Part shown: positions 21,501-31,152 of the stretch, piece by piece | How the letters are laid out: the number at the start of each line of letters is the position of its first letter | Position numbering within the stretch: the first letter of the stretch is position 1 | DNA from: Strigamia acuminata | Lineage: Eukaryota; Arthropoda; Chilopoda; Geophilomorpha; Linotaeniidae | Direction: 5' to 3' | Assembly: GCA_949358305.1 (NCBI GenBank) | Contig: OX442324.1 | Location: forward strand, 8,095,601 to 8,159,600 | DNA: 64,000 nucleotides | Program-made: the position numbers and the translations under genes | The notes under the pieces: model-generated | The model's database searches: none | What the model was told of the DNA's origin: nothing | What the model saw: only the letters and a program-made list of their open reading frames with translations

Positions 21501-23081
21501 GCTTCTACTCATTCCCTGCACACTTGGAAAATGAATGTGTCCTAATCGTTCGTGCCACAACCTCGCCTCTTCTGGGTTTGACTTAGTTCTGCTTGTGTGT
21601 GGCAATTCTTGTTGTTTTTGCTCGTTCTTCTGTTCGCCTACGTTGGCTTTGTCCAATGCCTTCGCCTTTAGTTTCTCAAAGTCGGGTTTTTGGTCGCTGA
21701 GCTTGATGTAGTATAGCCTGTCCTTCTTGATGCCTTCCATCAATTGTCTCTTCCACTGCGGGTCATATATTTTCACCAAGCCCGCGCCAACTGCGACCCT
21801 GCATCGTGCTTCATCAATACACGGTCCGGACAACAAGTTCCTACGTACGTCCGGCGCGTAATAAACCTTTTTAAGTGTAATTGGAATTGTTTCAGTCCCA
21901 ACTAAACACATAATACACACATCTCCCACTCCTTGAATTTGGATGAGTGTTTTCTTGTCAGCTTGACTAATTGTTCCGGTCATTTCTTTAAAGTTGTGAA
22001 ATTGATTCCTGTCTTTACAGAAATGTCCAGTCGCTCCCGTATCATAAATCCAGCAGTTGCTTGCTTCACTGCACTGCAGCATTTCCTGGTCGCTCAATTC
22101 GGTGAGAAAACCAACGTCCAACATGTTCGTATCCAGTTCCTCGACAGTGTTCGATTTCATGTTGCTATTTGGTGCCAATTGTAATTGCGCCGTGCAATCT
22201 TTGGCCCAATGTCCGTGTTGGTTGCAACGGAAACACGGCCCCCGTCCCGTTGACCCGGTGCTGTTTCCTCTGAAACTCGTGTTTCTGCCGCCTCGCCAAT
22301 TTGATTTCCCTCCTCGTTGTCCAGTGTAATTCGCTTTGTTGCTCTGATTAGTGTTCTTTTGCTGTGATTTCGAAGAATTGTCGCCACTTTTAGCACCTGT
22401 CGAGTTTGGTCCTGTGCTAAACGCGTCCACGATGGGTCCTTGGCCTGTGTCTCGCCTTTGTTGCACAAGTCTGCCCTCCTCGGCGACCAATTCGATCTCA
22501 ACCTTCTCCAAGGTGAAATTAATGTCCTCCCACCTATAAATCGTTTGAACAATCGAGTGGTATTCTTGCGGAAGATATCTTATCAATTGAAACGCTTGAT
22601 ATAAATCTTCTAGTTTGTGTTTTACGTCCGCGAGCTTCTTCGCAGCATTCCTAATCTTTGCAGCGAAAATCCCAATTGTTTCCGTCGTCGGATCGTATTT
22701 TAAACTAAAGAATTCGTCGAGAAGACGTATTATTCTCGCCCTCGAGACCGGTTCAAAGTTCGTTTTTAGCGTGTCCCACGCTTTCTTGGCGTCCTCGACC
22801 CCGCTGAGAAGCTCGTGGTACTGCTCTTCTATCGAGTAGTAGATGAGGCTAAAGGCTCGTCCCTTTCGCAGCTTGTAGTCCGAGCGATCACGCCAGGACG
22901 CTCCGGGTGCCAACGCCTCTTCAGTTCCGTCTGTAAATCCCCAGCAGCCGTGATGCATGAGGAGAACTTTGATTTGCTGCTTCCAACTGTCGTAATTCAG
23001 TCTATTGAGCAGTGTTATTTTTCTCTCCAATTTGTCTGTCTCCATCGTGTTTTGATTTGAGCTTGTTGTAAAATCACACAC
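18546..23081 (-). CDS. Copia-M Gag-Pol polyprotein (1,511 aa) with divergent MBD-like segment
   Basis: The ORF is complete. Domains in order: UBN2-type gag (about 15-200, LERKITLLNRLNYDSWKQQI), CCHC knuckle CFRCNQHGHWAKDC (about 282-295), retropepsin DTGATGHF (about 345), GAG-pre-integrase with WHERLGHIHFPS and the CDVCSLAKKK finger (about 505-555), integrase with HMDVCG, IRTDNGMEF and GVSERLNQT. A segment at about 897-955 follows (plus 20215-20390) that resembles an MBD core (GQKDIEY, PRLRSIPEVKRYC). RT has YVDDIVVFG (about 1185), and RNase H has GYSDSDYA and ends with ADIFTKSV. No stop or frameshift was seen. It encodes all functions for copia replication. Confidence 0.92.
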   Translation of the reverse strand: MCDFTTSSNQNTMETDKLERKITLLNRLNYDSWKQQIKVLLMHHGCWGFTDGTEEALAPGASWRDRSDYKLRKGRAFSLIYYSIEEQYHELLSGVEDAKKAWDTLKTNFEPVSRARIIRLLDEFFSLKYDPTTETIGIFAAKIRNAAKKLADVKHKLEDLYQAFQLIRYLPQEYHSIVQTIYRWEDINFTLEKVEIELVAEEGRLVQQRRDTGQGPIVDAFSTGPNSTGAKSGDNSSKSQQKNTNQSNKANYTGQRGGKSNWRGGRNTSFRGNSTGSTGRGPCFRCNQHGHWAKDCTAQLQLAPNSNMKSNTVEELDTNMLDVGFLTELSDQEMLQCSEASNCWIYDTGATGHFCKDRNQFHNFKEMTGTISQADKKTLIQIQGVGDVCIMCLVGTETIPITLKKVYYAPDVRRNLLSGPCIDEARCRVAVGAGLVKIYDPQWKRQLMEGIKKDRLYYIKLSDQKPDFEKLKAKALDKANVGEQKNEQKQQELPHTSRTKSNPEEARLWHERLGHIHFPSVQGMSRSEAVIGLPLLDVPITQCDVCSLAKKKAVSHKSIPGIRSKEPLQLLHMDVCGAFNTETLSGNRYFLTITDDFSRYSTVYLMKKKDEVFEIFQKHVKRIERLLGKSVLAIRTDNGMEFCSNKFGEYLEGQGITHERTNAYTPVQNGVSERLNQTLANGMRALIYDAQLEHRFWGEAILTFNYLRNRIAKLNSEKTPMELYYGRKPSLRHLRKFGSLCFVQKKVRDEKIDNKGINGIMLGYSRITKGYRIWLPDFSKVIETNDVKFVESRRGVEGVLGLPEKYTTYIDNLDDNLDNDANRQYYSDEDVRPPLAPQQPIKEKREEELPQLKLKFRLPGEKLKPKPNAPGAEAGIRLQGILPQPGIDIVNPIPTIPALVWKKTEKMRPTGQKDIEYTIEGYDKPRLRSIPEVKRYCVDHNLRVPEHLFEDKRKRKPTESNVTTDDISLDDLDELTLDFEANHLEVFIPARFEQIDNLPEKEEWSQAMCEEIDTMHQREVWELVPPPPDTKLIGCKWIYTVKQDEKGEIARYKARLVAQGFSQVYGESYEETFSPVVDFSIVRFMFTLLVCMLKWSYIQADVKCAYLYAKLHKTIYMRQPKGFVCPGKENYVCKLLRAIYGLHQSGREWGIELEETLLKLGLQHVNWCNCVYKFGDVAYLIVYVDDIVVFGKRYEDAMEVLNMVKTQFDLVILGRTKKLLGVEFCSHQQLMILHQKSYIKRVLLRFDSHLQSVKIRSQPIVKSTILTKQQCPTTIEDFKIMERIPYRSLLGSLAFIASRTRPDITYAVNILSQFQSNPGWDHWLVLLDLLSYLRTTKDFGLMLFPNNRVEVIGYSDSDYANNRDDRISVGGTLITLGNAPIFWRTFKQRNVTLSTMEAEYVALTETVKDYMWIVRVLYEIAPDLASRFYHHVLCDNISAVDFTKSNIENRKTKLIDVRYHFIRELVKRDGLQITHVGTKSNYADIFTKSVDKADLAQFCNLFLVDLSNLNN

Positions 23082-23713
23082 TTTGAAAATTCAAAACCAC
23101 TTTCCTTACTGATAATCGCAACAAGGTGCAGTGTTGCGATGTTAGTACGCTCTTATAAGTAAGTTAGTACAATATCCTATCACAATACTAAGCTAGTAAC
23201 AGTATTAAATGATAAAATTCGAAAAATTGCACGAGAAATGTTCATAAATGTTGTTTTCTCCTCGTAACTCGTCCGCTCGTTTTGCGTCGTTTCGAATCTC
23301 GCGAATTGTTCACTAAATTGTCCGTTGTTTTGCCGTTTCGTCAACGTTTTCCTGCTCACACTTCACGTGTGGTTGGCTGGAACAGTCGCCGTCGTATTCC
23401 AGACGTCTTTCCGCCGAAAATGTTGCCACGTCGACGACACGTATTGCGCCTCGCAACACGGGAACAACTTTACCCAAAATGAAAACGAAAATTGTTTAAA
23501 TAAAATGTTTTAAAGTTTCTCGAACCCGTCGTTGTCCTTGTGTTGCTTGATGACTGCTTGTTGTCGCCAAACGTCGAATTTCCTCGCACGAACACAGGCT
23601 GGTCACTTCTCATATGGGCGCCGCCATTTTGGATGAGGAGAAAAGCTGACTCTTAGTGACCTCCAAATGGTTCCAATCCTCTCCAAATTATCCCGGTTGT
23701 TATTCCTACGGTC
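23082..23713 (-). other. Leader of copia-M
   Basis: This 5' untranslated region between PBS and start codon is GC-richer than the LTR and has no long ORF in sense. I see no equivalent of the hairpin block found in the other copia leaders. Confidence 0.6.
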
Positions 23714-23730
23714 TTGTAGGCCCATAACCT
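23714..23730 (-). other. Copia-M primer binding site (initiator tRNA-Met half)
   Basis: The minus strand reads AGGTTATGGGCCTAC directly after the LTR end. GGTTATGGGCC is complementary to the anticodon stem-loop of initiator tRNA-Met (GGGCCCATAACC). This is the internal, cleaved-tRNA primer type known from Drosophila copia. It differs from the TGGTAGCAGAGG PBS of the other copia elements in the window. Confidence 0.75.
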
Positions 23731-24053
23731 TGTTGAATTGTCATCTAAACTCAAGTTAATTGTGTAGTTTAGCAGTGGTGAGAATAACATTAGTTATAAT
23801 AAGGAGAAACTGAGAGGCCATCTTGATGTGTTGGAAACTGAGAACAGAATGAGTTGCTTTATTCACCTGTCAGGTGGTCAACACTTACAAACATCGCCGC
23901 CTATGGGCGAAATGCATAAACAATACATGATCAAAGCTGCCGACATTCGTGCAGATAATACTCAATGTTAATAAACACATATACACGATAAATGACTGCA
24001 TAAATTGAGGATACGACATAAGATAGGTTAGAATAATACAATGTAACTTAACA
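23731..24053 (-). repeat. 5' LTR of copia-M
   Basis: It appears identical in sequence and length (323 bp) to 18205-18527. In element sense it begins TGTTAAGTTAC and ends ACAATTCAACA. Confidence 0.9.
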
Positions 24054-24343
24054 AGGACATATTGCTGTGCGTGGCCATCTTGGATGGTTGAGAATAACCA
24101 GAACGACACCTTGTGTCGGAATTTAGCGTTACACAATATTAAAGCGTGTGAAAACACAAACAAAAGTTAGAGAATGCATGGTACTCCATGTTTAAATACA
24201 TAAAACGGGGTAAATATATAAATAATCATGAATGAGACCGAGAATTGGATTATGATAATAAATACATTTGGATAATTAATAAATAAAAGATCAAATGTGA
24301 TCCTATATCACAACGACACACTCTGGGTCATTTTAGACCAACA
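24054..24343 (-). repeat. Solo LTR, copy B, 5'-cut
   Basis: It matches 17326-17617 almost base for base and ends in GACCAACA followed by AATGA. The missing part would lie on the other side of copia-M. Confidence 0.8.
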
Positions 24344-24930
24344 AATGAAGATCGACGACGAAGTGATTATCGACGAGGTCCCCGAGCAGAAGAAGATGTA
24401 TACTCAGGCGGATCTCCTCGCGGTGGTCATGAAATACCAGCAAATGCAGCCGAAACCGATCTACCGCCCGACTCCCTCTACCGCCTCGAGTCTAGAAACG
24501 GCGCCAAGTGCTTTCATCAAGCCGGAACTGTCAAAAAAGGGAAGCGTAACATCCAGCGTCAGCCTCCCAAGCGCCTTTCGAAGGAAAGTAATAATCGGCG
24601 CACCAACACTGAGTTCTAAAGAACAACTCAAACATCGGGAAGCTCGCTTTGGACCAGCCAAGGACGAACCTCTCCCGATCATTCCCGAAGCTTCAACTTC
24701 GGCACGAACTCCGATAGTTTGGGACAAGCCCGAACCGGAGAAAGCGAGACGCCTTATCAGAACCACGCCTCAATCAACGGCGCCCTCAAGTTCCAATCAG
24801 ATAATAACGTCTCCGGTAGTCACCCAAGCCTTAGCTCCAATTAACCCATCCGAAGAAACGCTACAACAATTTCTGGATGTAACGACCGTGGAACAGGCTA
24901 GAGCACTTTTGTGCGAAATGGATTCCTACC
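24054..24930. repeat. Direct duplication of 17326-18204
   Basis: About 877 bp (solo LTR end plus ORF middle) repeat the 879 bp left of copia-M with about 99% identity. Differences seen include CATATCGC/CATATTGC, GTACACTC/GTATACTC and AGCATAAC/AGCGTAAC. The copies directly flank copia-M. Confidence 0.85.
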
Positions 24931-25898
24931 AACAAAACGTGATCCAGAACGTCATCACGAATCTTCAGCGAATCTCGATTGAGTATACGCAGAACAAAAA
25001 TCGGAATCATCCGAACTGGAACACTAGGATCGTGGTCGCCATTACCGACCTGATGTCGATCTTACTGGCCGCCGCCACGTTCCAAAACGCGCGTGTCGCT
25101 GTAGCGGCCTGGATTGTAGTGGCTCATGAGGGTTTCCAGGTCCCGCCAGCCCTCGTAGACAGCTGGACACGCCTAGTGCCCTCCGCGGCAGTAATTCGAG
25201 CCCAAATGGTGGCCCAGGACCCGGATCCAGAGGCCTCCTACCAGAACGTTCGAGCGGTCATTCAACACCCGCTCCCGTCACCTTCGACGGCCGTGCCGGC
25301 CGAGGAAACTCCAGCTCCCAGGGATCCGTCGCCTCCTCCTCCGCCTCCGCCGAAGGAGAAGAGACCTTCTGAGCCACTGGCCGAACCAGTCTCGCTCAAG
25401 AAGAAGGAATCGAAAAGGAAAATACTCCGCCCAAAGTCGAGAATGGAAGTTTCGAAGACGGCAGAACCTCAGATCGCTGCCAGACTCAGAATGTACTTCC
25501 CGGGTTTGTCCTTGACGAAGGACACGGAGACAAAACTACTCCAATCTCCAGACCGTGGCTATTCTCTTTATGTCTGGATGAAAGACGCTATCGAAGCCGG
25601 AGCCGGAGGCGAACGCTTCATCCAACATCAACGACTCCTCCGAGCTCATCGCGCGCCAACAAGTATCGCCGAGGCCCAAAGAATCCACCACACCAATCAA
25701 GGTATGTCGGCCTTCTTACCGCCAATTTGGGCCCACGAACGAACGGGGAATCCTCTAGAAGCGCCGGGTCACCTACGTTTCTACTTGAATGAGAGTGAAG
25801 ATCCCTCGGACTACTCTTCAAGATTGACCACATCTCCCAACCTGGACAAACCAAGTTCGGAAGATAAACCAAGTTATGCCGACAATTTGAAGAAATAA
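24344..25898 (+). CDS. Unrecognised ORF, middle and C-terminal part, copy B
   Basis: The frame runs unbroken to TAA at 25896-25898. After the Pro/Ser region comes a helical, hydrophobic block (RIVVAITDLMSILLAAATF, VAVAAWIVVAHEGF), too interrupted by charge to call membrane segments with confidence. It is followed by a polyproline stretch (PPPPPPP), a basic linker and a C-terminal block (AARLRMYFPGLSLTKDTETK, YSLYVWMKDAIEAG, QRLLRAHRAPTSIAEAQRIH). I recognise no family. With 15508-17069 it would make a protein of roughly 950 residues. Position before a PPT and LTR suggests a retrotransposon ORF, possibly Gag or an env-position accessory protein. Confidence 0.5.
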
Positions 25899-26088
25899 TT
25901 AATTACAAATCAAACCGAGAAGACTGTCTTCTCTGAATTATTATTATTATTTATGTTTCAATTACTCAAGAATGTAAAATATTTTGTTCATCATTCATCA
26001 TCATTTAATAAAAAGATTATTTTTATGATTAAATACTGTTCCACCTTTTATTTTAGAGGTCCCGATGATTTATTCTCGGGGAGGGACG
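25899..26088 (+). other. 3' untranslated region and polypurine tract
   Basis: AT-rich, with an AATAAA at about 26007 and a purine run CGGGGAGGGACG just before the LTR at 26089. Confidence 0.5.
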
Positions 26089-26716
26089 TGTGGTGATTCG
26101 GCATCACCTGAAGAAGTAATTAGTGACGATTATCATGTTACTGATACTCGCCACTAGATCGCGCTAGAAATACCGACTAGACTAACTAGTCTCGTGTTTC
26201 TGCGAACCTGCATAATCATGGCGATTTGCATATGACGTCATTTCCGGTTAATATATAACACCGATGCTTGACCGGAAACGACACTACAGTTACCACATTT
26301 CAGCAAGAGCACCATTTACCTCACCTTTCAGGCCGTTTCACGGATTGATCGAGGACCGGTGCCCGCTGACCATTTCAACTGTACAACAGCCACATTTATT
26401 TAGCGTAGCCAATCTACGCTAGAATAAATATCCGAACGATATTCGTTTAATTCGCACGAGAAAGCGAATTCTCGCGTGTTCATAATAACACGTGGAAATA
26501 CCCTAGACAACAAACACAGACCACGCGTAGGACTAAACAATTGGATCCGCCATTGTTTAGCGGCAACTCGTATTCGCAGCCGAATCCGAGGACCAACATA
26601 GGAATCATCTTAACTTATCTTGTATTCAGTAAGAGTATTTAATAAAGCAGTATTTGAAGTATATTGTATTCCCGAGTGTTATTTATTATCTTTAACCACA
26701 AAGTCGAATCACGACA
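26089..26716 (+). repeat. Gypsy-like LTR (628 bp)
   Basis: It begins TGTGGTGATTCGGC and ends TCGAATCACGACA. These termini are related to those of the gypsy-1 LTR (TGTGGTGACC...GCGACA). A TATATAAC promoter-like box lies near 26251 and AATAAA signals near 26421 and 26640. It follows a PPT, so it is best read as a 3' LTR. The right flank is AGCCG. Confidence 0.65.
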
Positions 26717-27562
26717 AGCCGAATCCAAGATGGCGGCGCCCATCTCGATCCACGATAGCAGCCGTGTTTAGCCTGTTTTGAAGTCGTGGAGTGGTCACCA
26801 GCGCTGGAATTACGACTTGGGACCACATAAGAAGTCTAAGAATCGATTGGGACCGGTTTGGAGTCGAAACGGACCATTTTTCGTCAAAAACGAAGCATTT
26901 TTCGGCGGCGACGAGTGGAATTGGATTTCACAACGTTCAGAAGACGTCGCTCATCGTAATTGAGCATTTCTACGTTGGATAACGTCGGGTAGACGTTCAA
27001 CGAAGCCGCGACAGACGTCTGGACGACGTCACGGAATTTTTGGCGAACATTTCGAGTTCTTTTGGACGCGTTTGGTGCGACGGGCACAAACGCATCGCGG
27101 ATTTGCACGTAGAGTGTATCTGCGCAACAAAGGGACTGGTTAAGTCTTGTGCCAGGTGCACAAGTGAATTACAACGATTCAAGCGACGTTATAACGACGT
27201 CAACGTGGGATTTTGCGACGCAAAAGTCCCGCAAAGAAGACAACTTGCCAGCAAAGTGTTATTGTTTATTTTCTGGGTTGTCGTGAAACTTTGTATAGTT
27301 TATAAGTTTTTGTTTGGGCCTATTAGTGTATTCTGCACCCTTTTGGGTAGTCACTCAAGTGCAGTCTTATTTTGGTTTGGGCTTGTCCGTGGTACAAGGT
27401 AGCCGTCCCGCGCCACCAGGTTGGCGGTCGGAAGCTATCAGGGCAACCAAACTCGAGTATTAATCCTTCTTATAAGGATTTCCCCGGGAGGATTGTTATT
27501 TTTCGCCTATATTTTGGAGGGAAAGTGTATTTATTTGTGCAAAGTGCTGCAAATAATCAGTA
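26717..27562 (+). other. Leader of copia-derived unit E3
   Basis: The segment aligns by landmarks with leaders of the other copia elements here (compare 63120-63960). It opens with a YY1-like CCAAGATGGCGGC at 26725. Its 3' part contains the conserved hairpin block. The E3 LTR and PBS were not found upstream, so the left end is probably cut. ORFs in it are short. Confidence 0.6.
27309..27530 (+). ncRNA. Structured leader RNA of E3
   Basis: P1 is CTGCAC (27333-27338) with GTGCAG (27359-27364), topped by an AGTC loop. P2 pairs GTTTGG (27375-27380) with CCAAAC (27447-27452). P3, inside P2, pairs GTAGC (27399-27403) with GCTAT (27434-27438) and encloses GTCCCGCG and GGTCGGAA. The same helices with different bases occur in four other elements. 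Confidence 0.65.
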
Positions 27563-27599
27563 GCTGCATTCAAAAAGTCGTGTTTTAAGTGTTTTAGGT

Positions 27600-28377
27600 G
27601 TTTGTGTTTTGGTTAGATGATGTCATTTCCTCAAATGTTTGTGTTTTTGGCCCAAAAACATGCCAAAACACAAATACTTCAAAAGTAGCGTTTTAGTTGA
27701 GTGTTTAGGGGCGATTGTTTGTGTTTTGATGGCATTTGGACAGCAGAAATTTTGTAAACACAAATTCAAAACACTTCAAATAATCTGCATTCAAAATGTT
27801 GTGTTTTCCTTGTGTTTAGGTGTTTGTGTTTGTATTTAATGATGTCACTTCCACTAGTGTTTGTGTTTACAAGCCTAAAAACACACATAAACATAAAAAC
27901 TCAAAATGGAACAATTTAGCCAATAAGTGTTTTAGCCAGATTTTGTGTTTTTCACTAGTCAACAGGCAGCCATTTTGTCCTCCACCTCATTTCAAACAGC
28001 GGCTAGAAAGGTCTGTATTGTTTAATTTATTACCCCTATTAACTTTTGTTGTAACTTTTTAAGCACAATAATGCTTCCTGCATAACAAATAAACAAAATA
28101 ATGAGATGCCACTTACTTTTTGAGTGTGAATGAGCGTGAATGCCTGTGAATGAGCGGCCGTGAATTGCGTGAATTGCGTGAATGGCGTGAATGGCGTGAA
28201 CGAGCATGAACGAGCATGAACGAGCATGAACGAGCATGAACGAGCATGAACGAGCATGGACGAGGAATGAGCCTGGATTAAATTGATATTTTTAATTTAA
28301 AATTATAATTTAATTTTAATAGTTTTGTGTATTTAATATTTATTTATTTGTAGAGGATTATCCAAGTGGAAAACAAC
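27600..28377. repeat. Harbinger left subterminal region
   Basis: Repeated GTGTTT/AAACAC words to about 27960, then ordinary sequence and a minisatellite. No gene. Confidence 0.5.
28128..28262. repeat. Minisatellite, about 10 bp unit
   Basis: Six or more tandem GAACGAGCAT units at 28198-28260 are preceded by diverged units (GAATTGCGT, GAATGGCGT). Reading frames across it are artefacts of the repeat. Confidence 0.8.
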
Positions 28378-29485
28378 ATGGGACCAAAAAAGAAAGCAAT
28401 TTCAAAGAAAAAGGAACTTTACACAAATGCTGAAAATATTTGCTTAGCTCAATGGCTAGCAGACAACCGCATGGGAAGTGACAAAAATGTACGATTAAAT
28501 AAATTTTTATACTCATTTCTGCAATCTTTATTTACTTTATTTATTTGGTTTTTTTAGTATCCTGGTGAAAAGAAGAAGGAATATTTAAGCAGATGGTTTA
28601 AGGAATGTGGTTTATCTGACCGGTCCAAAGACAGCTTATTTTCCAAGGAAAATTCTTTAAAAAAGTGCTACATGGACACCAAAAAGTGGATATTAGAAAC
28701 AGGGCAGGGTGTGTTGGCTGAAGAGGGAGAGGAATCTTTCAAAAGTAATTTATTACCGTATAATTATAAATTTCAATTATTTTTATAATTCTTTATTAAT
28801 TTTTTTTTAAATTTTAGGTATTGTGTTAAAAAAGTGTCCTTGGTTCTACATCATGCAGGCATTTATGGATACTACTCAGCAGTATGCACCAACATGTATT
28901 GTTGAGAATGGAAATGAGAGAGCATCCAAACAAGGTAAACCTAGTTGTAATTTCTAATTTTTTTAAATATGATTTATTAATTAATTTTTTTCATATAGGA
29001 GAAACATCATCTATTTCCTCAACGTCTAGTCCTGCAGAATTACTTTTCCAGTCTTTAGTTACTGAACAAGATGATGTTGAAGTCCTTAATGAGGATGAAG
29101 GCCACCAGATACCAGATACAAAACAAGAAAAGAGAAAACTGGAAGATGCTCGTGATTCATTTGCAAAGTCTTTAGTTGATGGAAAAAAAAGGAGAAACGA
29201 TGCAAGCCAAACAATGACGACATAATTGAGAAAATTACAAAAAACAGAAATGATATGCTAGTGGAAATTGAAACTCAGAAACTAAATTTTCAAAAGGAAA
29301 AGTGGGAATTTGAAAAAAAAGAAAGCCAGCGGCAATACTTGAGGGAACAAGGAAACCAAAGACTCCAGGCAGAAAAAATTTCTGAAGAAAAAGATAAAGA
29401 TAGAAAACATGCATTAGAAATAAAAAAAATGGAACTTGATTTTCAGCTACAGATTGCTAAATTGCAATTTGAAAATAAAAAATGA
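28378..29485 (+). pseudogene. Harbinger accessory protein, four exons, one frameshift
   Basis: Exons 28378-28488, 28558-28744, 28818-28934 and 28999-29485 have GT/AG borders and matching phases. The N terminus (YTNAENICLAQWLADNRMG, KKCPWFYIMQAFMDTT) resembles the trihelix/Myb-SANT-like accessory proteins of Harbinger elements, which bind the transposon ends and the transposase. A Ser/Asp-rich linker follows, then a Lys/Glu coiled coil (KEKWEFEKKESQRQYL...). A one-base frame change near 29205 separates the coiled coil from the rest (stop at 29223-29225), so this copy is probably inactive. Confidence 0.7.
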
Positions 29486-29527
29486 ATTAAAAACAAGTTG
29501 TATAAGTTTTACAGCTTTATTTGTGTA

Positions 29528-30860
29528 TTAATAAAAACTATTTATGTAATACATCAATAAATTTCTTCTTTCTTTACCTAAATTTACATCATTCGCTTCA
29601 CAATCAACAAAATCATTGTCATCAATTTCAATTGTTTCACCATCCCACTCATCTGTCAAAAACATGTTGTGCAATATAAGACAAGCCCATACCCATTGCC
29701 ATGCATATTTATTACTTGCTAGTGAGTCTTCATTTGAATTCAAAACAATGGGCAATCCATTCAAACTGGCAAATCTTCGTTTTAAAGCTCCAAATACATG
29801 TTCAACCACAATTCTGTTTTTACAGACAACATTATTGTATTTCTGCTGCTCATTGGATTTTACAAAACTTGGTCGAAATGCTGTTAGCATATGCTTGCCT
29901 AATGGGTATGCGGGGTCCCCAATGATATACTCATTTTCAGCAAAATAATTATTTGGATATTTAAACAGGTGAGATGATTTGTACACCGTAGAATCATGCA
30001 CCTTTCCTGGAAATCCAAGGATATATCTAATTATTTTTCGCTCATATGTGACTACAGCAGCTAAATTTAACGAATAGAATGATTTGCGGTTGAAGTATGA
30101 TGTGCCATCAAATGCTGGTTCATTATTTAAGCGTATGTGACATCCATCTATGAACCCAATGCAGTTTGGAAGACCTTTTTGTCGCATCATTTCGCTTAAT
30201 GCTAATCGTTCTTCAGTAGTTGGCCACTTAATTATTTTTCCATCTAATGCACAAATTGCTTTTATCACACGTTTGGTGCAATTTGTTACGTGGCCTCCAT
30301 CTCCAACACCAAACTTCATTCCAATTTCATGCATTGTAGCAGAATTATCATTATGTCCAAATCTGAAAAAAAATATTAAGCTATAATCATGATTTGCACA
30401 CAAATATTTTCTATAATACCTGTATAATGTTATTAACAGCTGCAAGAAAACAGGCAATTGTGGTCGGCCAAATTTTGAGTTAAAGCATGGATGATTTTTT
30501 ATCGCATCCAGCAAACAATTGAAGTCTTCCTTGTTCATTCTTGCATACCGTTTAAATCTTCCCTCATCCAATTGTGACAAAATTGACAACATTTCAGAAT
30601 TTTTCTTAACAATAGCTCTTGGAATCAGGTATCGAGTTTGATACAATGAACTCTTAACCTGCAAAAAAACTTAGTTGTGAATTGTTTAGAATAAATATGT
30701 GAATATTTCAATTTACCGAATTATATGACTCCAGCAAATAGCTTATTTCTTCATCATCCTCTACTGTATACAACATTTGAATAACTATTGCACCAAATTT
30801 ATCAAGAATTGGTCTTTTTCTGATAGGTCCTGCCAGGTGGTTTTTCATGTGTGCAGCCAT
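29528..30860 (-). CDS. PIF/Harbinger transposase, three exons
   Basis: Exons are 30717-30860 (MAAHMKNH...), 30420-30658 and 29528-30362, with GT/AG introns of 58 and 57 bp in phase. The 57 bp intron is open, so a longer unspliced frame also exists. The DDE nuclease motifs are present: FIDGCHIRL (first D), IIGDPAYPL (second D) and RIVVEHVFGALKRRF (E). The HDSTVYKSS block of DDE_Tnp_4 lies between them. It should cut the element at its terminal repeats with help from the accessory protein on the opposite strand. No stop is seen in the spliced frame, so it may be functional. Confidence 0.88.
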
Positions 30861-31152
30861 TTTGAAAAGGTCACAACAACAAACTTCAAAACAACCACAA
30901 AACACTTACAAAACACAACAAAAACTCAAGCACTCAAAAAGTTTGCTTCAAAACACACAATTCAAAACACAAGTCCAAAACACAAAAACTTAAAACACGA
31001 CTTTTTGAATGCAGCTAGTGAAAATGTGTTTTGTTCCGTCACTAAATTTATTAGTGAGTGTGGTGTGGTCGTGTGGTGCGAGTTTTATGCCCACAGTGTT
31101 TTGTGCACTGAGAACGTCTATAACAGACAATGTGAATGCCTGCAAGCAAACA

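Larger units (their letters stand above)
18205..24053 (-). mobile_element. Intact Ty1/copia retrotransposon (copia-M)
   Basis: Two 323 bp LTRs (18205-18527 and 23731-24053) appear identical. Between them are a PBS, one uninterrupted polyprotein ORF and a polypurine tract. Identical LTRs and an open ORF suggest a very recent, possibly active copy. The flanks do not match (CTACC at 18200-18204, AGGAC at 24054-24058). Each flank fits a different site of the same duplicated sequence, which points to recombination after insertion. Confidence 0.9.
27563..31015. mobile_element. PIF/Harbinger DNA transposon (3.45 kb)
   Basis: Terminal inverted repeats GCTGCATTCAAAAAGTCG at the left and its complement at the right (31015) extend to about 30 bp with AACACTTAAAACACGACTTT. 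Flanks share TA. The usual 3 bp TWA duplication is not clear. Subterminal zones are full of GTGTTTGTGTTTT-like words. It codes for a DDE transposase (minus) and an accessory DNA-binding-type protein (plus), the two-gene layout of Harbinger elements. Confidence 0.9.

Noticed and set aside
28022-28257. Two minus-strand ORFs rich in repeated HARSCSF- and FTPFTQ-like words
   Set aside because: They are translations of the GAACGAGCAT minisatellite and carry no independent coding evidence.
30362-30421. Reading the Harbinger transposase through as one unspliced 378-aa protein
   Set aside because: The 57 bp stretch has GT/AG borders and AT-rich sequence that interrupts the conserved order (LYR then FGHNDNSATMHE), so it is better read as an intron.
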